A DNA stretch of 64,000 nucleotides from Fimbriimonadaceae bacterium (lineage in GTDB: Bacteria > Armatimonadota > Fimbriimonadia > Fimbriimonadales > Fimbriimonadaceae), in contig CP075364.1 of assembly GCA_019454105.1 (NCBI GenBank), forward strand, positions 1,057,362 to 1,121,361. Direction: 5' to 3'. Position 1 is the first letter of the stretch; each line of letters opens with the position of its first letter. Below, one piece after another: positions 16,272-24,462 of this stretch. The translations under genes and the position numbers were made by a program. Under the pieces are notes generated by a model. It was not told the origin of the DNA and ran no database searches. It saw only the letters and a program-made list of their open reading frames with translations.

Positions 16272-16541
16272 TTAGTTCGGGTTGACGTCGGTCAGTTCTG
16301 GGCACGTGGCGGCGATCTCGGCCAACTTGGCCCCGACGATCCATGGATCTCGGAGGAACCGACCTTGCCAGGCACAAACGAAGCAGTGAGAGGCCGCCTG
16401 AGTCACCAAAGTGCCGCAGACGGGGCACACCTTCAACGATCCGGCGACCAGTCTTTTGAACTTTGGGGTGACCGGGAATCGACGTCCATAGAGCATGTCC
16501 AGCTTAGATTTTCGGAAGAACGTCCGCCGGTTCTGAGACAA
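16272..16541 (-). CDS. Small zinc-ribbon protein
   Basis: Up to 89 residues, with a basic N-terminus and one zinc ribbon: CPVCGT, then SHCFVCAW twelve residues on, giving a C-x2-C...C-x2-C metal site. Function unknown; such ribbons often bind nucleic acid or protein. The TTG at 16541 gives the longest form. The ATG at 16496 (MLYGRRFPVTPKFKRL) is an equally likely start and keeps the whole ribbon. Confidence 0.6.
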   Translation of the reverse strand: MSQNRRTFFRKSKLDMLYGRRFPVTPKFKRLVAGSLKVCPVCGTLVTQAASHCFVCAWQGRFLRDPWIVGAKLAEIAATCPELTDVNPN

Positions 16542-16583
16542 TCTTGCCGGATCTGTGGAACAAACCTAGGGAGGAGCCGTTCC

Positions 16584-17039
16584 ATGCTGGGTCTTGTCGG
16601 ATATTCCATCGGGTGTTTGGTCATTGGGGCCTTGATGACCACGATCATCCATTTCTTTCGCCCGATCAAAGTCAACGATGACGCCAAAGTATGGAAACCG
16701 TTGATTGTTTCTACTTTGATCGCTATGGCTGTTCCGTATATCTACGGTGAGGTCATGACCAGGATGCATGGGACTGGAATGAGCTCGGGGATCAGTGAAG
16801 CCCTCGACTCGGCCGGGGTCATTGGCCCGCTCAAGTACTTCCGAGTGATGACGGCGAGCGACAGCAAGGCGACGGTGATCGCGGTCGCCAACGACAAAAA
16901 CGAGTGGGGGATGGCCGAGAACGCCGTCGTCGAGGTCGACCTGGTCAAGGACAAGGGCCGGTGGGAAGCGACCTCCTACAAGATCGTCAATTCTTTCAGC
17001 CGCCAGCGCGACGAGACCACGATGCCCCCTTATTGGTGA
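16584..17039 (+). CDS. Two-helix membrane protein of unknown function
   Basis: A 151-residue protein. Two membrane helices are near residues 2-25 and 38-58, followed by an extracytoplasmic or cytoplasmic beta-rich domain (residues 85-150) that contains KATVIAVANDKNEWGMAENA and ends RDETTMPPYW. No family recognised. This is one of the few genes here with a clear ribosome site (GGGAGGAG about 8 bases before the ATG at 16584) and a GACAAT -10 box near 16537, so it has a normal leader. Confidence 0.7.
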   Translation: MLGLVGYSIGCLVIGALMTTIIHFFRPIKVNDDAKVWKPLIVSTLIAMAVPYIYGEVMTRMHGTGMSSGISEALDSAGVIGPLKYFRVMTASDSKATVIAVANDKNEWGMAENAVVEVDLVKDKGRWEATSYKIVNSFSRQRDETTMPPYW

Positions 17040-17057
17040 GCTAGACTCCCCGGGTCG

Positions 17058-17456
17058 ATGACCCTGCGCGAAGTCCTCCATTCCCATGTCCCTGTGCTCA
17101 GCCTCTCAAGCACGGTTCGCGACGCTGTGGACAAGATGGACGTCTACCAGTTCCCTGCCCTTGTCGTCTTGGACGGCGACCACCGGCCAATCGGAGTCCT
17201 GACAGAAGGGGACGTCTGCAGGTCTGTCACCGACCTCGGGAGCCTCACCGCTTTGGCCCATGAACCTGCGCACAGGCTCTGCACCCCAGACCCTACCGTG
17301 GCCAGTCCAGAGATGGAGGTGAGTGACGCCTTTCACCAAATGTTGAGCCAGGGGATCACTTTGTTGCCTGTTGTCGAAGAGGGCCGCTTTTCCGGATTGG
17401 TGATGCGGATCGACCTGATGCACGCCATGATCCTTGATTCAGAGCCTCCTCTTTGA
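17058..17456 (+). CDS. CBS-domain pair protein
   Basis: A 132-residue protein made of two CBS motifs (residues about 8-58 and 72-128), each ending in the usual G-hydrophobic-h-T/R-x-x-D pattern (PIGVLTEGDVCR and FSGLVMRIDLMH). CBS pairs bind adenosyl ligands and act as regulatory modules. Being free-standing it probably regulates a partner protein that is not identifiable here. The -10 TAGACT (17042-17047) ends ten bases before the ATG; no ribosome site is visible. Confidence 0.88.
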   Translation: MTLREVLHSHVPVLSLSSTVRDAVDKMDVYQFPALVVLDGDHRPIGVLTEGDVCRSVTDLGSLTALAHEPAHRLCTPDPTVASPEMEVSDAFHQMLSQGITLLPVVEEGRFSGLVMRIDLMHAMILDSEPPL

Positions 17457-17492
17457 CGCATTGGCCGACCTGGAATGCGTAAGAATCAGGCG

Positions 17493-17948
17493 ATGCCGAT
17501 CGCTGCAGGAGAAACGTTCCCCGATTTTTCCCTCGTTGACCAAGACGGAGCGACCCACACGCTTGAGAGCCTTCGGGGATCGTCCACCATCGTTTACTTT
17601 TATCCCAAGGACGACACGAGCGGTTGTACGACTGAGGCGTGTGAGTTCCGCGACCTGGTTCCTCGCTTCGCTGGGGCCAAGGTCTTCGGCGTCTCGCCGG
17701 ACTCGGCCAAGAGCCACAAGAAGTTCGCTGACAAGTTCGGGTTGAACTTCCCTCTTTTGGCCGACACCGAGAAGGAACTGGCCACGGCGGCGGGAGTCTG
17801 GGTCGAAAAAACCCTCTACGGCAAGAAGTACATGGGAGTCGAACGGACAACGTTCTTGCTCGACGCGGACGGTCGCATCACCAAGGTGTGGGAGAAGGTG
17901 AAACCGGCCGGGCACGCCGAAGCTGTCCTAGCCGCCCTTCAGGGCTGA
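17493..17948 (+). CDS. bcp: Thioredoxin-dependent peroxiredoxin (BCP/PrxQ type)
   Basis: A 151-residue peroxiredoxin that reduces hydroperoxides using thioredoxin. The peroxidatic Cys45 in PKDDTSGCTTEAC and the resolving Cys50 five residues later give the atypical two-Cys arrangement of BCP. The start is ATG 17493; an in-frame ATG at 17475 adds only MRKNQA. An AAGAAT box lies just upstream. Nineteen bases separate it from panB, which has its own promoter. Confidence 0.93.
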   Translation: MPIAAGETFPDFSLVDQDGATHTLESLRGSSTIVYFYPKDDTSGCTTEACEFRDLVPRFAGAKVFGVSPDSAKSHKKFADKFGLNFPLLADTEKELATAAGVWVEKTLYGKKYMGVERTTFLLDADGRITKVWEKVKPAGHAEAVLAALQG

Positions 17949-17967
17949 ACAGTAGACTCGCGCCCCA

Positions 17968-18750
17968 ATGCCGAGCAAGGTCACTGCCCCATCGATCCGC
18001 TCGATGAAGGGAGGAGCCAGGATCGTGTGCCTGACCGCCTATGACTTCACGGGAGCGAGGTTGGCCGACGAGGCTGGGGTGGACTTGGTGCTCGTTGGCG
18101 ACTCGCTCGCGAGCGTTGTTTTCGGTCGGGAATCGACGACCGGCGTGACCTTGGAAGAGGTGGAGCACCATGTGCGCGCGGTGCGATCCGGAACTCACCG
18201 AGCCTTGCTGGTCGGCGACTTGCCCATGGGTTCTTATGGGTCGAGCGTCGGTCAGGCGGTGGACAGTGCTGTGCGGCTCGTCAAGGCGGGAGCCGAGGCC
18301 GTGAAACTCGAAGGGCCCTTTTACGAAGAGATCGCCGCCATTCGCAAGGTGGGCATTCCTGTGATGGGGCACGTCGGGATGACTCCGCAATCGGAGAATC
18401 TGTTCGGTGGATTCAAAGTGCAGGGCCGTGAGGACGAAGGATCGGCGACGGTCGAGACGGCCCGACAGCTGGAGCAGGCGGGCGTCTTCGCGATCGTCGT
18501 CGAGTTGGTGCCTCGGGAGGTGGGAGGACAGGTCACTCGGGCGGTCCGAGTGCCCACGATTGGCATCGGGGCCGGCCCCGATTGCGACGGTGAGATCCAG
18601 GTCTTGACCGACATCCTTGGGCTCTCGCCCAAGGTCTACCGCCATTCTCGCGTTTTCTCGGATTGCGGTCAGGCCGTCCGGGCCGGGATCCAGGAGTATG
18701 CCCGGGCTGTTCGGGAGCGCGAGTTCCCATCGGAGTCAGAGTCGTTTTGA
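17968..18750 (+). CDS. panB: 3-methyl-2-oxobutanoate hydroxymethyltransferase
   Basis: A 260-residue TIM-barrel enzyme that adds a hydroxymethyl group from methylene-tetrahydrofolate to alpha-ketoisovalerate, the first committed step to pantothenate and coenzyme A. Family segments are CLTAYDF, VLVGDSL (metal-binding Asp), VGDLPMGSY, VKLEG, PVMGHVGMTPQ and VELVP. It is followed at once by panC with a TTGA overlap. The -10 box TAGACT (17953-17958) ends nine bases before the ATG, predicting a leaderless bicistronic message. Confidence 0.97.
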   Translation: MPSKVTAPSIRSMKGGARIVCLTAYDFTGARLADEAGVDLVLVGDSLASVVFGRESTTGVTLEEVEHHVRAVRSGTHRALLVGDLPMGSYGSSVGQAVDSAVRLVKAGAEAVKLEGPFYEEIAAIRKVGIPVMGHVGMTPQSENLFGGFKVQGREDEGSATVETARQLEQAGVFAIVVELVPREVGGQVTRAVRVPTIGIGAGPDCDGEIQVLTDILGLSPKVYRHSRVFSDCGQAVRAGIQEYARAVREREFPSESESF

Positions 18751-19586
18751 CGGTCGTTCAGACGGTCGCGGGCCTGCGGAGCCACCTCAAAGGGCTCCCC
18801 CGTCCAATTGGGCTTGTCCCGACGATGGGGGCTCTCCACAAGGGCCATGCCGAGCTCGTCCAAAGGGCCGTCGCCGATTGCCCGACCGTCGTCGTGTCCA
18901 TTTATGTGAACCCGACCCAGTTTGGCCCCAACGAGGACTTTGCTTCTTATCCAAGATCCAAGGACGATGATTTGGCGCTCCTTGATGCTGTAAGGGCCTC
19001 CATCGCCTTTTTGCCAAGCGACTCTGAAATGTATCCGGGACACGAGACCAAGATTTGCGTCGAAGGTGCGGCCAGAGGATTCGAAGGCGACCTTAGGCCT
19101 GGCCACTTCGACGGCGTCGCCACAGTCGTCGCCAAGCTGTTCTTGATGACGGGTTGCGATATCGCGTACTTCGGGCTCAAAGACCTCCAGCAGTGCGCTG
19201 TCGTTCGTCAAATCGCGAGGGATCTATGCTTTGACGTCTCTTTGCGGTTCGTTGAGACGGTGCGCGAAGAGACAGGTCTAGCACTGTCTAGTAGAAACCA
19301 ATACCTTAGTTCGGAACAGAGATTGCTAGCCGCATCCTTGTATCGAGTGCTGAACGAGACTGGTCGTGCGGTTCTTTTCGGGACTTCTGTCTTAGAGGCT
19401 TGCGAAATTGGGAAGGCGAATTTGCGAGGCTTAGGGTTCGAACCCGAATACCTTGATTTGGTCAATCCAGAAACGATGTTGAAGCTAGATCAACCCCATC
19501 GTGATGCACGATTAGTCGTGGCCGCTCGACTGTCTGGCGTGAGGTTGATCGATAACATGGCCCTTAATTCCGTCAAATCCGCTTGA
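18747..19586 (+). CDS. panC: Pantothenate synthetase (pantoate-beta-alanine ligase)
   Basis: A 279-residue enzyme joining pantoate and beta-alanine with ATP. The nucleotide-binding PTMGALHKGH motif, VSIYVNPTQFGPNEDF, FGLKDLQQ (usually FGEKD) and LSSRNQYLS are present. The start proposed is TTG 18747, whose TTG overlaps the panB TGA; this gives the family's usual length, whereas the ATG at 18663 would add 28 unrelated residues. The last 300 bases have about 50 percent G+C by hand count, clearly lower than the neighbouring genes, yet the family motifs continue through the change. Confidence 0.93.
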   Translation: MTVVQTVAGLRSHLKGLPRPIGLVPTMGALHKGHAELVQRAVADCPTVVVSIYVNPTQFGPNEDFASYPRSKDDDLALLDAVRASIAFLPSDSEMYPGHETKICVEGAARGFEGDLRPGHFDGVATVVAKLFLMTGCDIAYFGLKDLQQCAVVRQIARDLCFDVSLRFVETVREETGLALSSRNQYLSSEQRLLAASLYRVLNETGRAVLFGTSVLEACEIGKANLRGLGFEPEYLDLVNPETMLKLDQPHRDARLVVAARLSGVRLIDNMALNSVKSA

Positions 19587-19611
19587 CATTCTTCTTCGAC
19601 GCGTCCATAAT
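19583..19611 (+). promoter_or_regulatory. Consensus sigma-70 promoter
   Basis: -35 TTGACA (19583-19588), exactly 17 bases, then -10 CATAAT (19606-19611). It is the best -35/-10 pair seen in the window. It lies across the panC stop and drives the gene at 19664 with a leader of about 46 bases. Confidence 0.8.
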
Positions 19612-19663
19612 GCGCTGGTCGCTCGAACTAAGCCACAAACGGCTACGAACGACGGAGCCCACG

Positions 19664-20077
19664 ATGGCCAAAAGTGTTGACAAGATCAAAGCAGCCCTGA
19701 AACTTCGAACCGAACCGAGGGAGAACAGTCTTTCCCTGCGGATCGGCACCAAGAAGTACGTTCTTCCCTTCGAAGTCCGGACTTTGCAGTCCACCGACTA
19801 TATCTTTGTGCACATCCCGCCAAGCGCAGAGATCTTGCGATTGGGAGACGACGGACTGGCCATCGTGTCCAGCGATTCTGAGGCGGCCAACGCCGCCAAG
19901 ACCTTCCGCAAGTCGCGAAAGCGAACGCGCTCGTCGAGCGGTCGTGGACCGGTCGAGTTGCCCGAGGAACTAAAGGCCGCTTTGAGCAAAGTTCCTGCAG
20001 GTCACAAAATCAGTTACACCCCAGACGGCAAAGTGAAGCTCGTCAAGGCTCGCCGACGCCGCAAGGCGACTGCCTGA
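19664..20077 (+). CDS. Hypothetical basic protein
   Basis: A 137-residue protein with a mixed alpha/beta N-terminal part (residues 1-70, including YVLPFEVRTLQSTDYIFVHI) and a strongly basic C-terminal half with KSRKRTRSSSGRG and a KARRRRKATA tail. This suggests RNA or DNA binding, but no family is recognised. Strong expression is likely: a near-consensus promoter (19583-19611), a GGAG ribosome site six bases before the ATG, and a hairpin after the stop (20104-20132). Confidence 0.75.
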   Translation: MAKSVDKIKAALKLRTEPRENSLSLRIGTKKYVLPFEVRTLQSTDYIFVHIPPSAEILRLGDDGLAIVSSDSEAANAAKTFRKSRKRTRSSSGRGPVELPEELKAALSKVPAGHKISYTPDGKVKLVKARRRRKATA

Positions 20078-20103
20078 CACGGCCGCGGTTCGTCGTTTCC
20101 CAT

Positions 20104-20132
20104 GCCCTGCGCCACCGTCTGGAGCGCAGGGC
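20104..20132 (+). terminator. Hairpin between the basic-protein gene and tRNA-Thr
   Basis: Arms GCCCTGCGC (20104-20112) and GCGCAGGGC (20124-20132) pair perfectly across an 11-base loop. The T-run is poor, so efficiency is uncertain. A TAGATT -10 box for the tRNA follows at 20144-20149. Confidence 0.5.
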
Positions 20133-20157
20133 TCGCTATTGGGTAGATTCGGGCCGT

Positions 20158-20232
20158 GCCGCCTTAGCTCAGTGGTAGAGCAACCGCCTTGTAAGCGGTA
20201 GGTCAGGGGTTCGAATCCCCTAGGCGGCTCCA
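20158..20232 (+). tRNA. tRNA-Thr (anticodon TGT)
   Basis: A 75-base tRNA with encoded CCA. The acceptor GCCGCCT (20158-20164) pairs with AGGCGGC (20222-20228), followed by T and CCA. The anticodon stem ACCGC/GCGGT encloses CTTGTAA, anticodon TGT. The T-arm is AGGGGTTCGAATCCCCT. The last 13 bases overlap the 3' end of the MFS gene on the other strand. Confidence 0.97.
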
Positions 20233-21488
20233 GTGTTCCCAAAGTCTGGTTCCGGAACTTTTGAGGCCGCCATCCATCCGACCGCCGTTGTCAGTCCCAA
20301 GGCCGCTGCCCCGCAAGCCAGCGCGAAAGCGAGGCCCGCTTCCCTGGCGATCCACCCCGAGGCCAAAACCCCCAACGGGGCCATGCCGCCAATCGCCCAA
20401 AGGTGCATCGAAAGCACTCTTCCTCTGAGCTTTTCCGGCGTCAAGAGTTGGAACAGGGTGTTGGTGGAGTTGAACTGGACAATCGTGCAGGCTCCTAAAA
20501 CCGACAAAATTGGGAACGCTACCCACGGGGACGTCGTGGAGGCCAAACCGAACAGACCAAGACTCATGATCGCCATGGCTACGCGGACCAGCAAAGTTTT
20601 GTAGGGCCTCGCGCTCACCGAAGCGAGGAGGATGAGCCCGATTAAAGCTCCAATTCCTACGCAACTCATGGCGGCTCCCAAGCCCCGCTGATCCAACCCA
20701 AGTTTCGATTTGGCTATGGCCGGCATCAAGGCCAAGTAGCTCGTGCCGAAGACCGAGGTCGCGGTCTCAAGGAGGAAGAGCGTTCGGTGGGAGGTAGTGC
20801 GAAAGGTGAAACGCAATCCTTCAAAGAGCAGATCTTTGACTGGCTCCCTTCTTTCAGGAGGATTATGAAGCTGAGTCTTGAGTTTCGCCGCTGCGAAGGC
20901 CATAGCTGAGAAACTCAGGCCATTGATCAAGAAGCACCAGGCTGGGCCGACCGTCGCGGCAAGAAACCCGCCCAGGGCCGGTCCAACGATCCGAGCTAGG
21001 TTGAAGGTCGACGCTTGAGCCGGGATCGCGGCGGCCAGATCCTTCTCATCGACCACCTGACGGACGATTCCCTGCCTGGTCGGCACCTCGACACACTGCA
21101 CGAGACCGATCCAGAGGGCCGAAGCGATGAAGTGCCAATACGCGACCCAACCAGCGGCAGTGCCCCAGGCAAGAAGGAGCGGCCCGGCAGAACTGAGGGC
21201 CATGCACCAAATCAGAACTTTGCGCTTGTCGAAGAGGTCGGCGACGAACCCAGCGAACGGCCCGACAAAGGAAATCGGCAGCATCGCGCAGAACATGACG
21301 AACGCGAGCTTGGCCGCGTCGCCAGTGAGCTCGTACACCAAGTATCCCTGGGCGACGTTCTGGACCATCGAACCCGTGAACGACACGAACGCGCCGACCC
21401 ATAAGACCCGGAAGTCACGGTACGTCAGGGCACGAAAAGCCGGCAGCCGAGTCAGGTTCGAGAACCACGCACGTTCGACCTCTGGCAT
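20220..21488 (-). CDS. MFS transporter (MFS_3 / EntS-like exporter)
   Basis: A 422-residue major facilitator with 12 predicted helices. The N-terminal half shows FRALTYRDFRVLWVGAFVS and GPFAGFVADLFDKRKVLI, which carries the loop 2-3 motif D-x-x-D-K-R/x of the MFS_3 (enterobactin exporter-like) group. Substrate unknown. The stop codon TAG (20222-20220) lies inside the antisense tRNA-Thr gene, so the final residues GNTGAA are dictated by the tRNA 3' end. A CATGCT box precedes the ATG by nine bases. Confidence 0.92.
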   Translation of the reverse strand: MPEVERAWFSNLTRLPAFRALTYRDFRVLWVGAFVSFTGSMVQNVAQGYLVYELTGDAAKLAFVMFCAMLPISFVGPFAGFVADLFDKRKVLIWCMALSSAGPLLLAWGTAAGWVAYWHFIASALWIGLVQCVEVPTRQGIVRQVVDEKDLAAAIPAQASTFNLARIVGPALGGFLAATVGPAWCFLINGLSFSAMAFAAAKLKTQLHNPPERREPVKDLLFEGLRFTFRTTSHRTLFLLETATSVFGTSYLALMPAIAKSKLGLDQRGLGAAMSCVGIGALIGLILLASVSARPYKTLLVRVAMAIMSLGLFGLASTTSPWVAFPILSVLGACTIVQFNSTNTLFQLLTPEKLRGRVLSMHLWAIGGMAPLGVLASGWIAREAGLAFALACGAAALGLTTAVGWMAASKVPEPDFGNTGAA

Positions 21489-21532
21489 TCGTCAACCAGC
21501 ATGGCCGATCTTTTCAACCCCATCCGGGCAGG

Positions 21533-22828
21533 CTAGGCAGGCGCCGGGTTCGGCGCGAGCTCAGAGCGGGCCGCCCAGTCGTCCGTCACTTCGAGCCGGC
21601 CCGACTCTTCGGCGATCATCACAGCATCGAGCGAGGCGACCGCGACTTCCAGGTGCTTCTCTTCGGGCTCGGCCGTCGTGATGAGCTGCGTGAGGAGTCC
21701 GGGTTTGAGGATCGCATTGACCCAGGCCTTGTTGCGCATCTTGCCCGCAAGCCGAATGACTTCGTAGCTGACCCCGGCGACCAGAGGCAGGCAAGCGAGT
21801 TCGACCGGAATGCGCGACAGGGCGATCAGCCATCCCGGAGACGTCGCCGGAACGAAGAGGTCACGAGGAATCAAAGGGAAAAGAAAGAAGCTGACGACCG
21901 TCACGATGATGACGAAGTTCGTCCCACAGCGAGGATGGAGCCGTGTTTGGCGGGCCGCGCTCTCCACGCTCAGGTCTTCGCCCGCTTCGATGGCGTTGAT
22001 GGCTTTGTGTTCGGCCCCGTGGTACTTGAAGACCTCGTAAATCATGGGCAAGCGACTGATCGCCGACAGGTAGGCGATCACGAAGACGATCTTCACCACC
22101 TCGGCCAAGTAGTTCGTCGCCAGCAAGTGCTTGTTCACGTCCATTGATCCGGTCGCGAACCGAACCAGGTATTCAGCCACGAACTGCGGGGTGGCGTTAA
22201 ACAGCAGGAATCCGAACGCCAAGGAGACGACGACGGTGGCTGCGATCAGCATCGCATCGACGGCTTTCGGCGAGAGCAGGCCCTGCAGCATCGGGGCCTT
22301 TGAGAGGCCGATCAAGCCGAGCAAAGCCGGGGTCAGCGCGATGAGCCAAGGCGCGAACCGGCCAAGGGCTCCTTTGGCTTCGGGCCCCTGCAGGCTCGCG
22401 GCCAAGGCGAAGTGGCTACCAGTAGCGAACATCCACACGGCAACAAGGACGAGGGCCAGACCGATGACGGCCGATCCCCAAGCCATGGCCGGGCTCATGG
22501 GCTTCTGGGCCTTCACCGGTGCCGCCTCCCCCCCGTACTTCTCCTCGGTCTGGACGTTGCCCGCGAAGTTCATCGCTCGGATTCCCAGCCCCATGGTGTC
22601 CAGCATCGCCAGAGTCCCGCGGAGAAACGGCTTTTTGAGCCACGTCTGCCGGCCGATCCACGTTTTCTCAAGCGGCTCGGTCTTGACCACGATCTTGCCG
22701 TTGGGAGCCCGACAGGCCACCGCATAGTAGTTCGGCGACCGCATCATCACCCCTTCGACTACGGCCATGCCGCCAAACGTCAGGTATTCCGTTTCGTTCG
22801 GGGAAGTGGGCCGTTTTTCCTCGGACAT
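21533..22828 (-). CDS. DUF1385 family membrane protein (YqhQ-like)
   Basis: A 431-residue protein of the DUF1385 family. Diagnostic segments: FGGMAVVEGVMMRSP near the N-terminus, FKYHGAEHKAINAIE centrally, and LHPRCGTNFVIIV, followed by hydrophobic helices. This copy has an insert of about 100 residues with two or three extra helices after residue 110 (MSPAMAWGSAVIGLALVLVA). The function of the family is unknown. The -10 box TAGACT (22837-22842, minus strand) ends eight bases before the ATG. Monocistronic. Confidence 0.9.
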   Translation of the reverse strand: MSEEKRPTSPNETEYLTFGGMAVVEGVMMRSPNYYAVACRAPNGKIVVKTEPLEKTWIGRQTWLKKPFLRGTLAMLDTMGLGIRAMNFAGNVQTEEKYGGEAAPVKAQKPMSPAMAWGSAVIGLALVLVAVWMFATGSHFALAASLQGPEAKGALGRFAPWLIALTPALLGLIGLSKAPMLQGLLSPKAVDAMLIAATVVVSLAFGFLLFNATPQFVAEYLVRFATGSMDVNKHLLATNYLAEVVKIVFVIAYLSAISRLPMIYEVFKYHGAEHKAINAIEAGEDLSVESAARQTRLHPRCGTNFVIIVTVVSFFLFPLIPRDLFVPATSPGWLIALSRIPVELACLPLVAGVSYEVIRLAGKMRNKAWVNAILKPGLLTQLITTAEPEEKHLEVAVASLDAVMIAEESGRLEVTDDWAARSELAPNPAPA

Positions 22829-22972
22829 GAAGCGTGAGTCTACCTAGCCCCTGGTTTCTCACTGGATTCACTGCCGAGGGGTCCTGGTTTCCGCTCTAGA
22901 TTGGAAACTCAGAGCCCAAAATCCACGTCAGACAATCGTGTCCGCAACTCGGGCACAAGGAGCGAAGACCCT

Positions 22973-23173
22973 ATGGGAACACCAGACCGGTTGGAGCTCA
23001 CAGAGGACGAGGCGTACTCCCTTTTGTCGCTTTGCTTGACAAGCGAACTCGGGCTGGACGCGCAGTCTGAACGGGCAGTGCGGAAGCTGGCAGAGTTCTG
23101 CAAAGCTCACCGCAACTCCAAAAACGATCATCGACGATCCAATCTCAGTGAGCTCATACAAGGGGCGGGGTGA
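22973..23173 (+). CDS. Hypothetical 66-residue protein
   Basis: A small acidic helical protein (LELTEDEAYSLLSLCLTSEL, then a KLAEFCKAHR helix). It has an AAGGAG ribosome site ten bases before the ATG at 22973 and a proper intrinsic terminator overlapping its stop, both uncommon in this window, which supports it being real. An in-frame ATG at 22901 would add a Ser/Asn-rich, unstructured 24 residues. No family recognised. Confidence 0.6.
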   Translation: MGTPDRLELTEDEAYSLLSLCLTSELGLDAQSERAVRKLAEFCKAHRNSKNDHRRSNLSELIQGAG

Positions 23174-23188
23174 TTCCCGCTCCTTTTT
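23162..23188 (+). terminator. Intrinsic terminator overlapping a stop codon
   Basis: GGGGCGGG (23162-23169) pairs with CCCGCTCC (23176-23183) with one G-U pair, six-base loop, then TTTTT (23184-23188). The TGA of the 66-residue protein (23171-23173) lies in the loop. Confidence 0.8.
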
Positions 23189-23207
23189 CATTGAGTAGCA
23201 TGCGCCT

Positions 23208-24296
23208 GTGACGACTGTCGGTGACGTGGTCTCTTTGGTCGAATCCTTGGCGCCGCCGTTGGCTGCCTTCGAGTGGGACCGAGTCGGGTTGCAAGTCGGC
23301 GATCGGTCGGCTCCTTGTGGCACCGTGTTGGTCTGCTTGGACTGCACCCAAGGAGCCGTGGCACGGGCCCGAGAGCTCGGTTCGGGTCTGATCGTGTCCC
23401 ATCACCCGGTGATCTGGGAACCTCTTCGGGCGATAGGGTCGGGAGTGGTGGCGGACCTCGTGCGGAACGAGGTCGCGCTGTATGCCGCCCACACCAACTG
23501 GGACTGTGCTCGAGGCGGCATCAATGACGAGTTGGCCTCACGGCTGGGGCTCTCAGGAGTGCGGGCATTCGGGCCCGGTCGGGCCCTGGCGGTGCACAAG
23601 TTGGTGGTCTTCGTGCCCGTGGAGGCAGGGAGCGCTTTGATCGACGCCCTCAGTTCCGCAGGGGCCGGGGTCATCGGAGCTTATTCGCGCTGCGCGTTCT
23701 TTCATCAGGGCACGGGCACCTTTCTTGGGGGGGCTGGTTCGAACCCCGTCGTTGGAAAGGCTGGAGAGGTGGAGGAAGTGGCGGAACTTCGGGTCGAGAT
23801 GGTCGTTCCCTTTGGCTCTGAAGAAACCGTCGAGGAGGCCCTCCGCCGTGTTCATCCCTATGAGGAGCCTGCCTTTGATTGGGTCCCCCTGCGTCCCTCG
23901 GTCGCGGCCGCCCTCGGACGAGTGGGTTCCTTGCCGCAAGGGGTCAGTGCCCCTGTGCTTGGGCGCAGTGTTGCCGAGCGCCTTTCGACGCGGGTCGAAG
24001 TCTGGGACGGCGGGCGACCCATCGAGCGGGTGGCCGTGATCGGCGGGGCCGGGAGCGGCGAATGGCAGTCGGCCCTGGGCGCGGGCGCGCATGCTCTGGT
24101 GACCGGAGAGGTCAAACAGAGCGATGCTGTGGCCGGGTCTGCGGCGGGATTGACGATGGTCTCGGCTGGCCACTACGCCACCGAGCAACCGGGGATGGAG
24201 GCTCTGGCGCGGGCATTGGTGGGCGCAGGCGTGGCCTGTGAGTTGTTTGTGCCCGAGCCAGGCTCTTGGGGCAGGCCAAGCTCTCACTGGCCTTGA
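23208..24296 (+). CDS. Nif3-like dinuclear metal centre protein (DUF34)
   Basis: A 362-residue Nif3/YqfO-type protein. Metal-binding segments: SHHPVIWEPLRAI, AHTNWDCARGGIN and near the C-terminus SAGHYATEQPGMEAL. Between them (residues about 130-235) lies the PII-like insert domain found in longer Nif3 members, with HPYEEPAFDWVPL. Members have been linked to GTP cyclohydrolase-type activity, but the role is unsettled. GTG start six bases after a TAGCAT -10 box (23196-23201); leaderless. Three bases separate its stop from the antisense tRNA-Glu. Confidence 0.92.
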   Translation: MTTVGDVVSLVESLAPPLAAFEWDRVGLQVGDRSAPCGTVLVCLDCTQGAVARARELGSGLIVSHHPVIWEPLRAIGSGVVADLVRNEVALYAAHTNWDCARGGINDELASRLGLSGVRAFGPGRALAVHKLVVFVPVEAGSALIDALSSAGAGVIGAYSRCAFFHQGTGTFLGGAGSNPVVGKAGEVEEVAELRVEMVVPFGSEETVEEALRRVHPYEEPAFDWVPLRPSVAAALGRVGSLPQGVSAPVLGRSVAERLSTRVEVWDGGRPIERVAVIGGAGSGEWQSALGAGAHALVTGEVKQSDAVAGSAAGLTMVSAGHYATEQPGMEALARALVGAGVACELFVPEPGSWGRPSSHWP

Positions 24297-24299
24297 CTT

Positions 24300-24375
24300 T
24301 GGTACTCCGGACGGGATTCGAACCCGCGATTTCCTCCTTGAAAGGGAGGCGTCCTAACCGCTAGACCACCGGAGC
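24300..24375 (-). tRNA. tRNA-Glu (anticodon TTC)
   Basis: Read on the minus strand, GCTCCGG (24375-24369) pairs with CCGGAGT (24310-24304) with a G-U first pair, then A and an encoded CCA (24302-24300). The anticodon stem CCTCC/GGAGG encloses CTTTCAA, anticodon TTC. T-arm CGGGTTCGAATCCCG. A -35-like TTGACC lies upstream on the same strand. Confidence 0.96.
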
Positions 24376-24417
24376 GTGAGCCTTCAGTTTGGCCCAAGGG
24401 CCGGGTCAACACCAGGA

Positions 24418-24444
24418 CTCCCCAGGCTGGTTCAACCTGGGGAG
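24418..24444 (-). terminator. Hairpin after the NlpC/P60 gene
   Basis: Perfect nine-base arms CTCCCCAGG / CCTGGGGAG with a nine-base loop, 18 bases beyond the stop of the wall hydrolase gene and ahead of the tRNA-Glu promoter. It lacks a clear T-run. Confidence 0.5.
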
Positions 24445-24462
24445 CTTCTGGTCGATGAATCC

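Noticed and set aside
18663-18746. Longer panC start at ATG 18663
   Set aside because: It adds 28 residues absent from the family; the TTG overlapping the panB stop gives the normal length.
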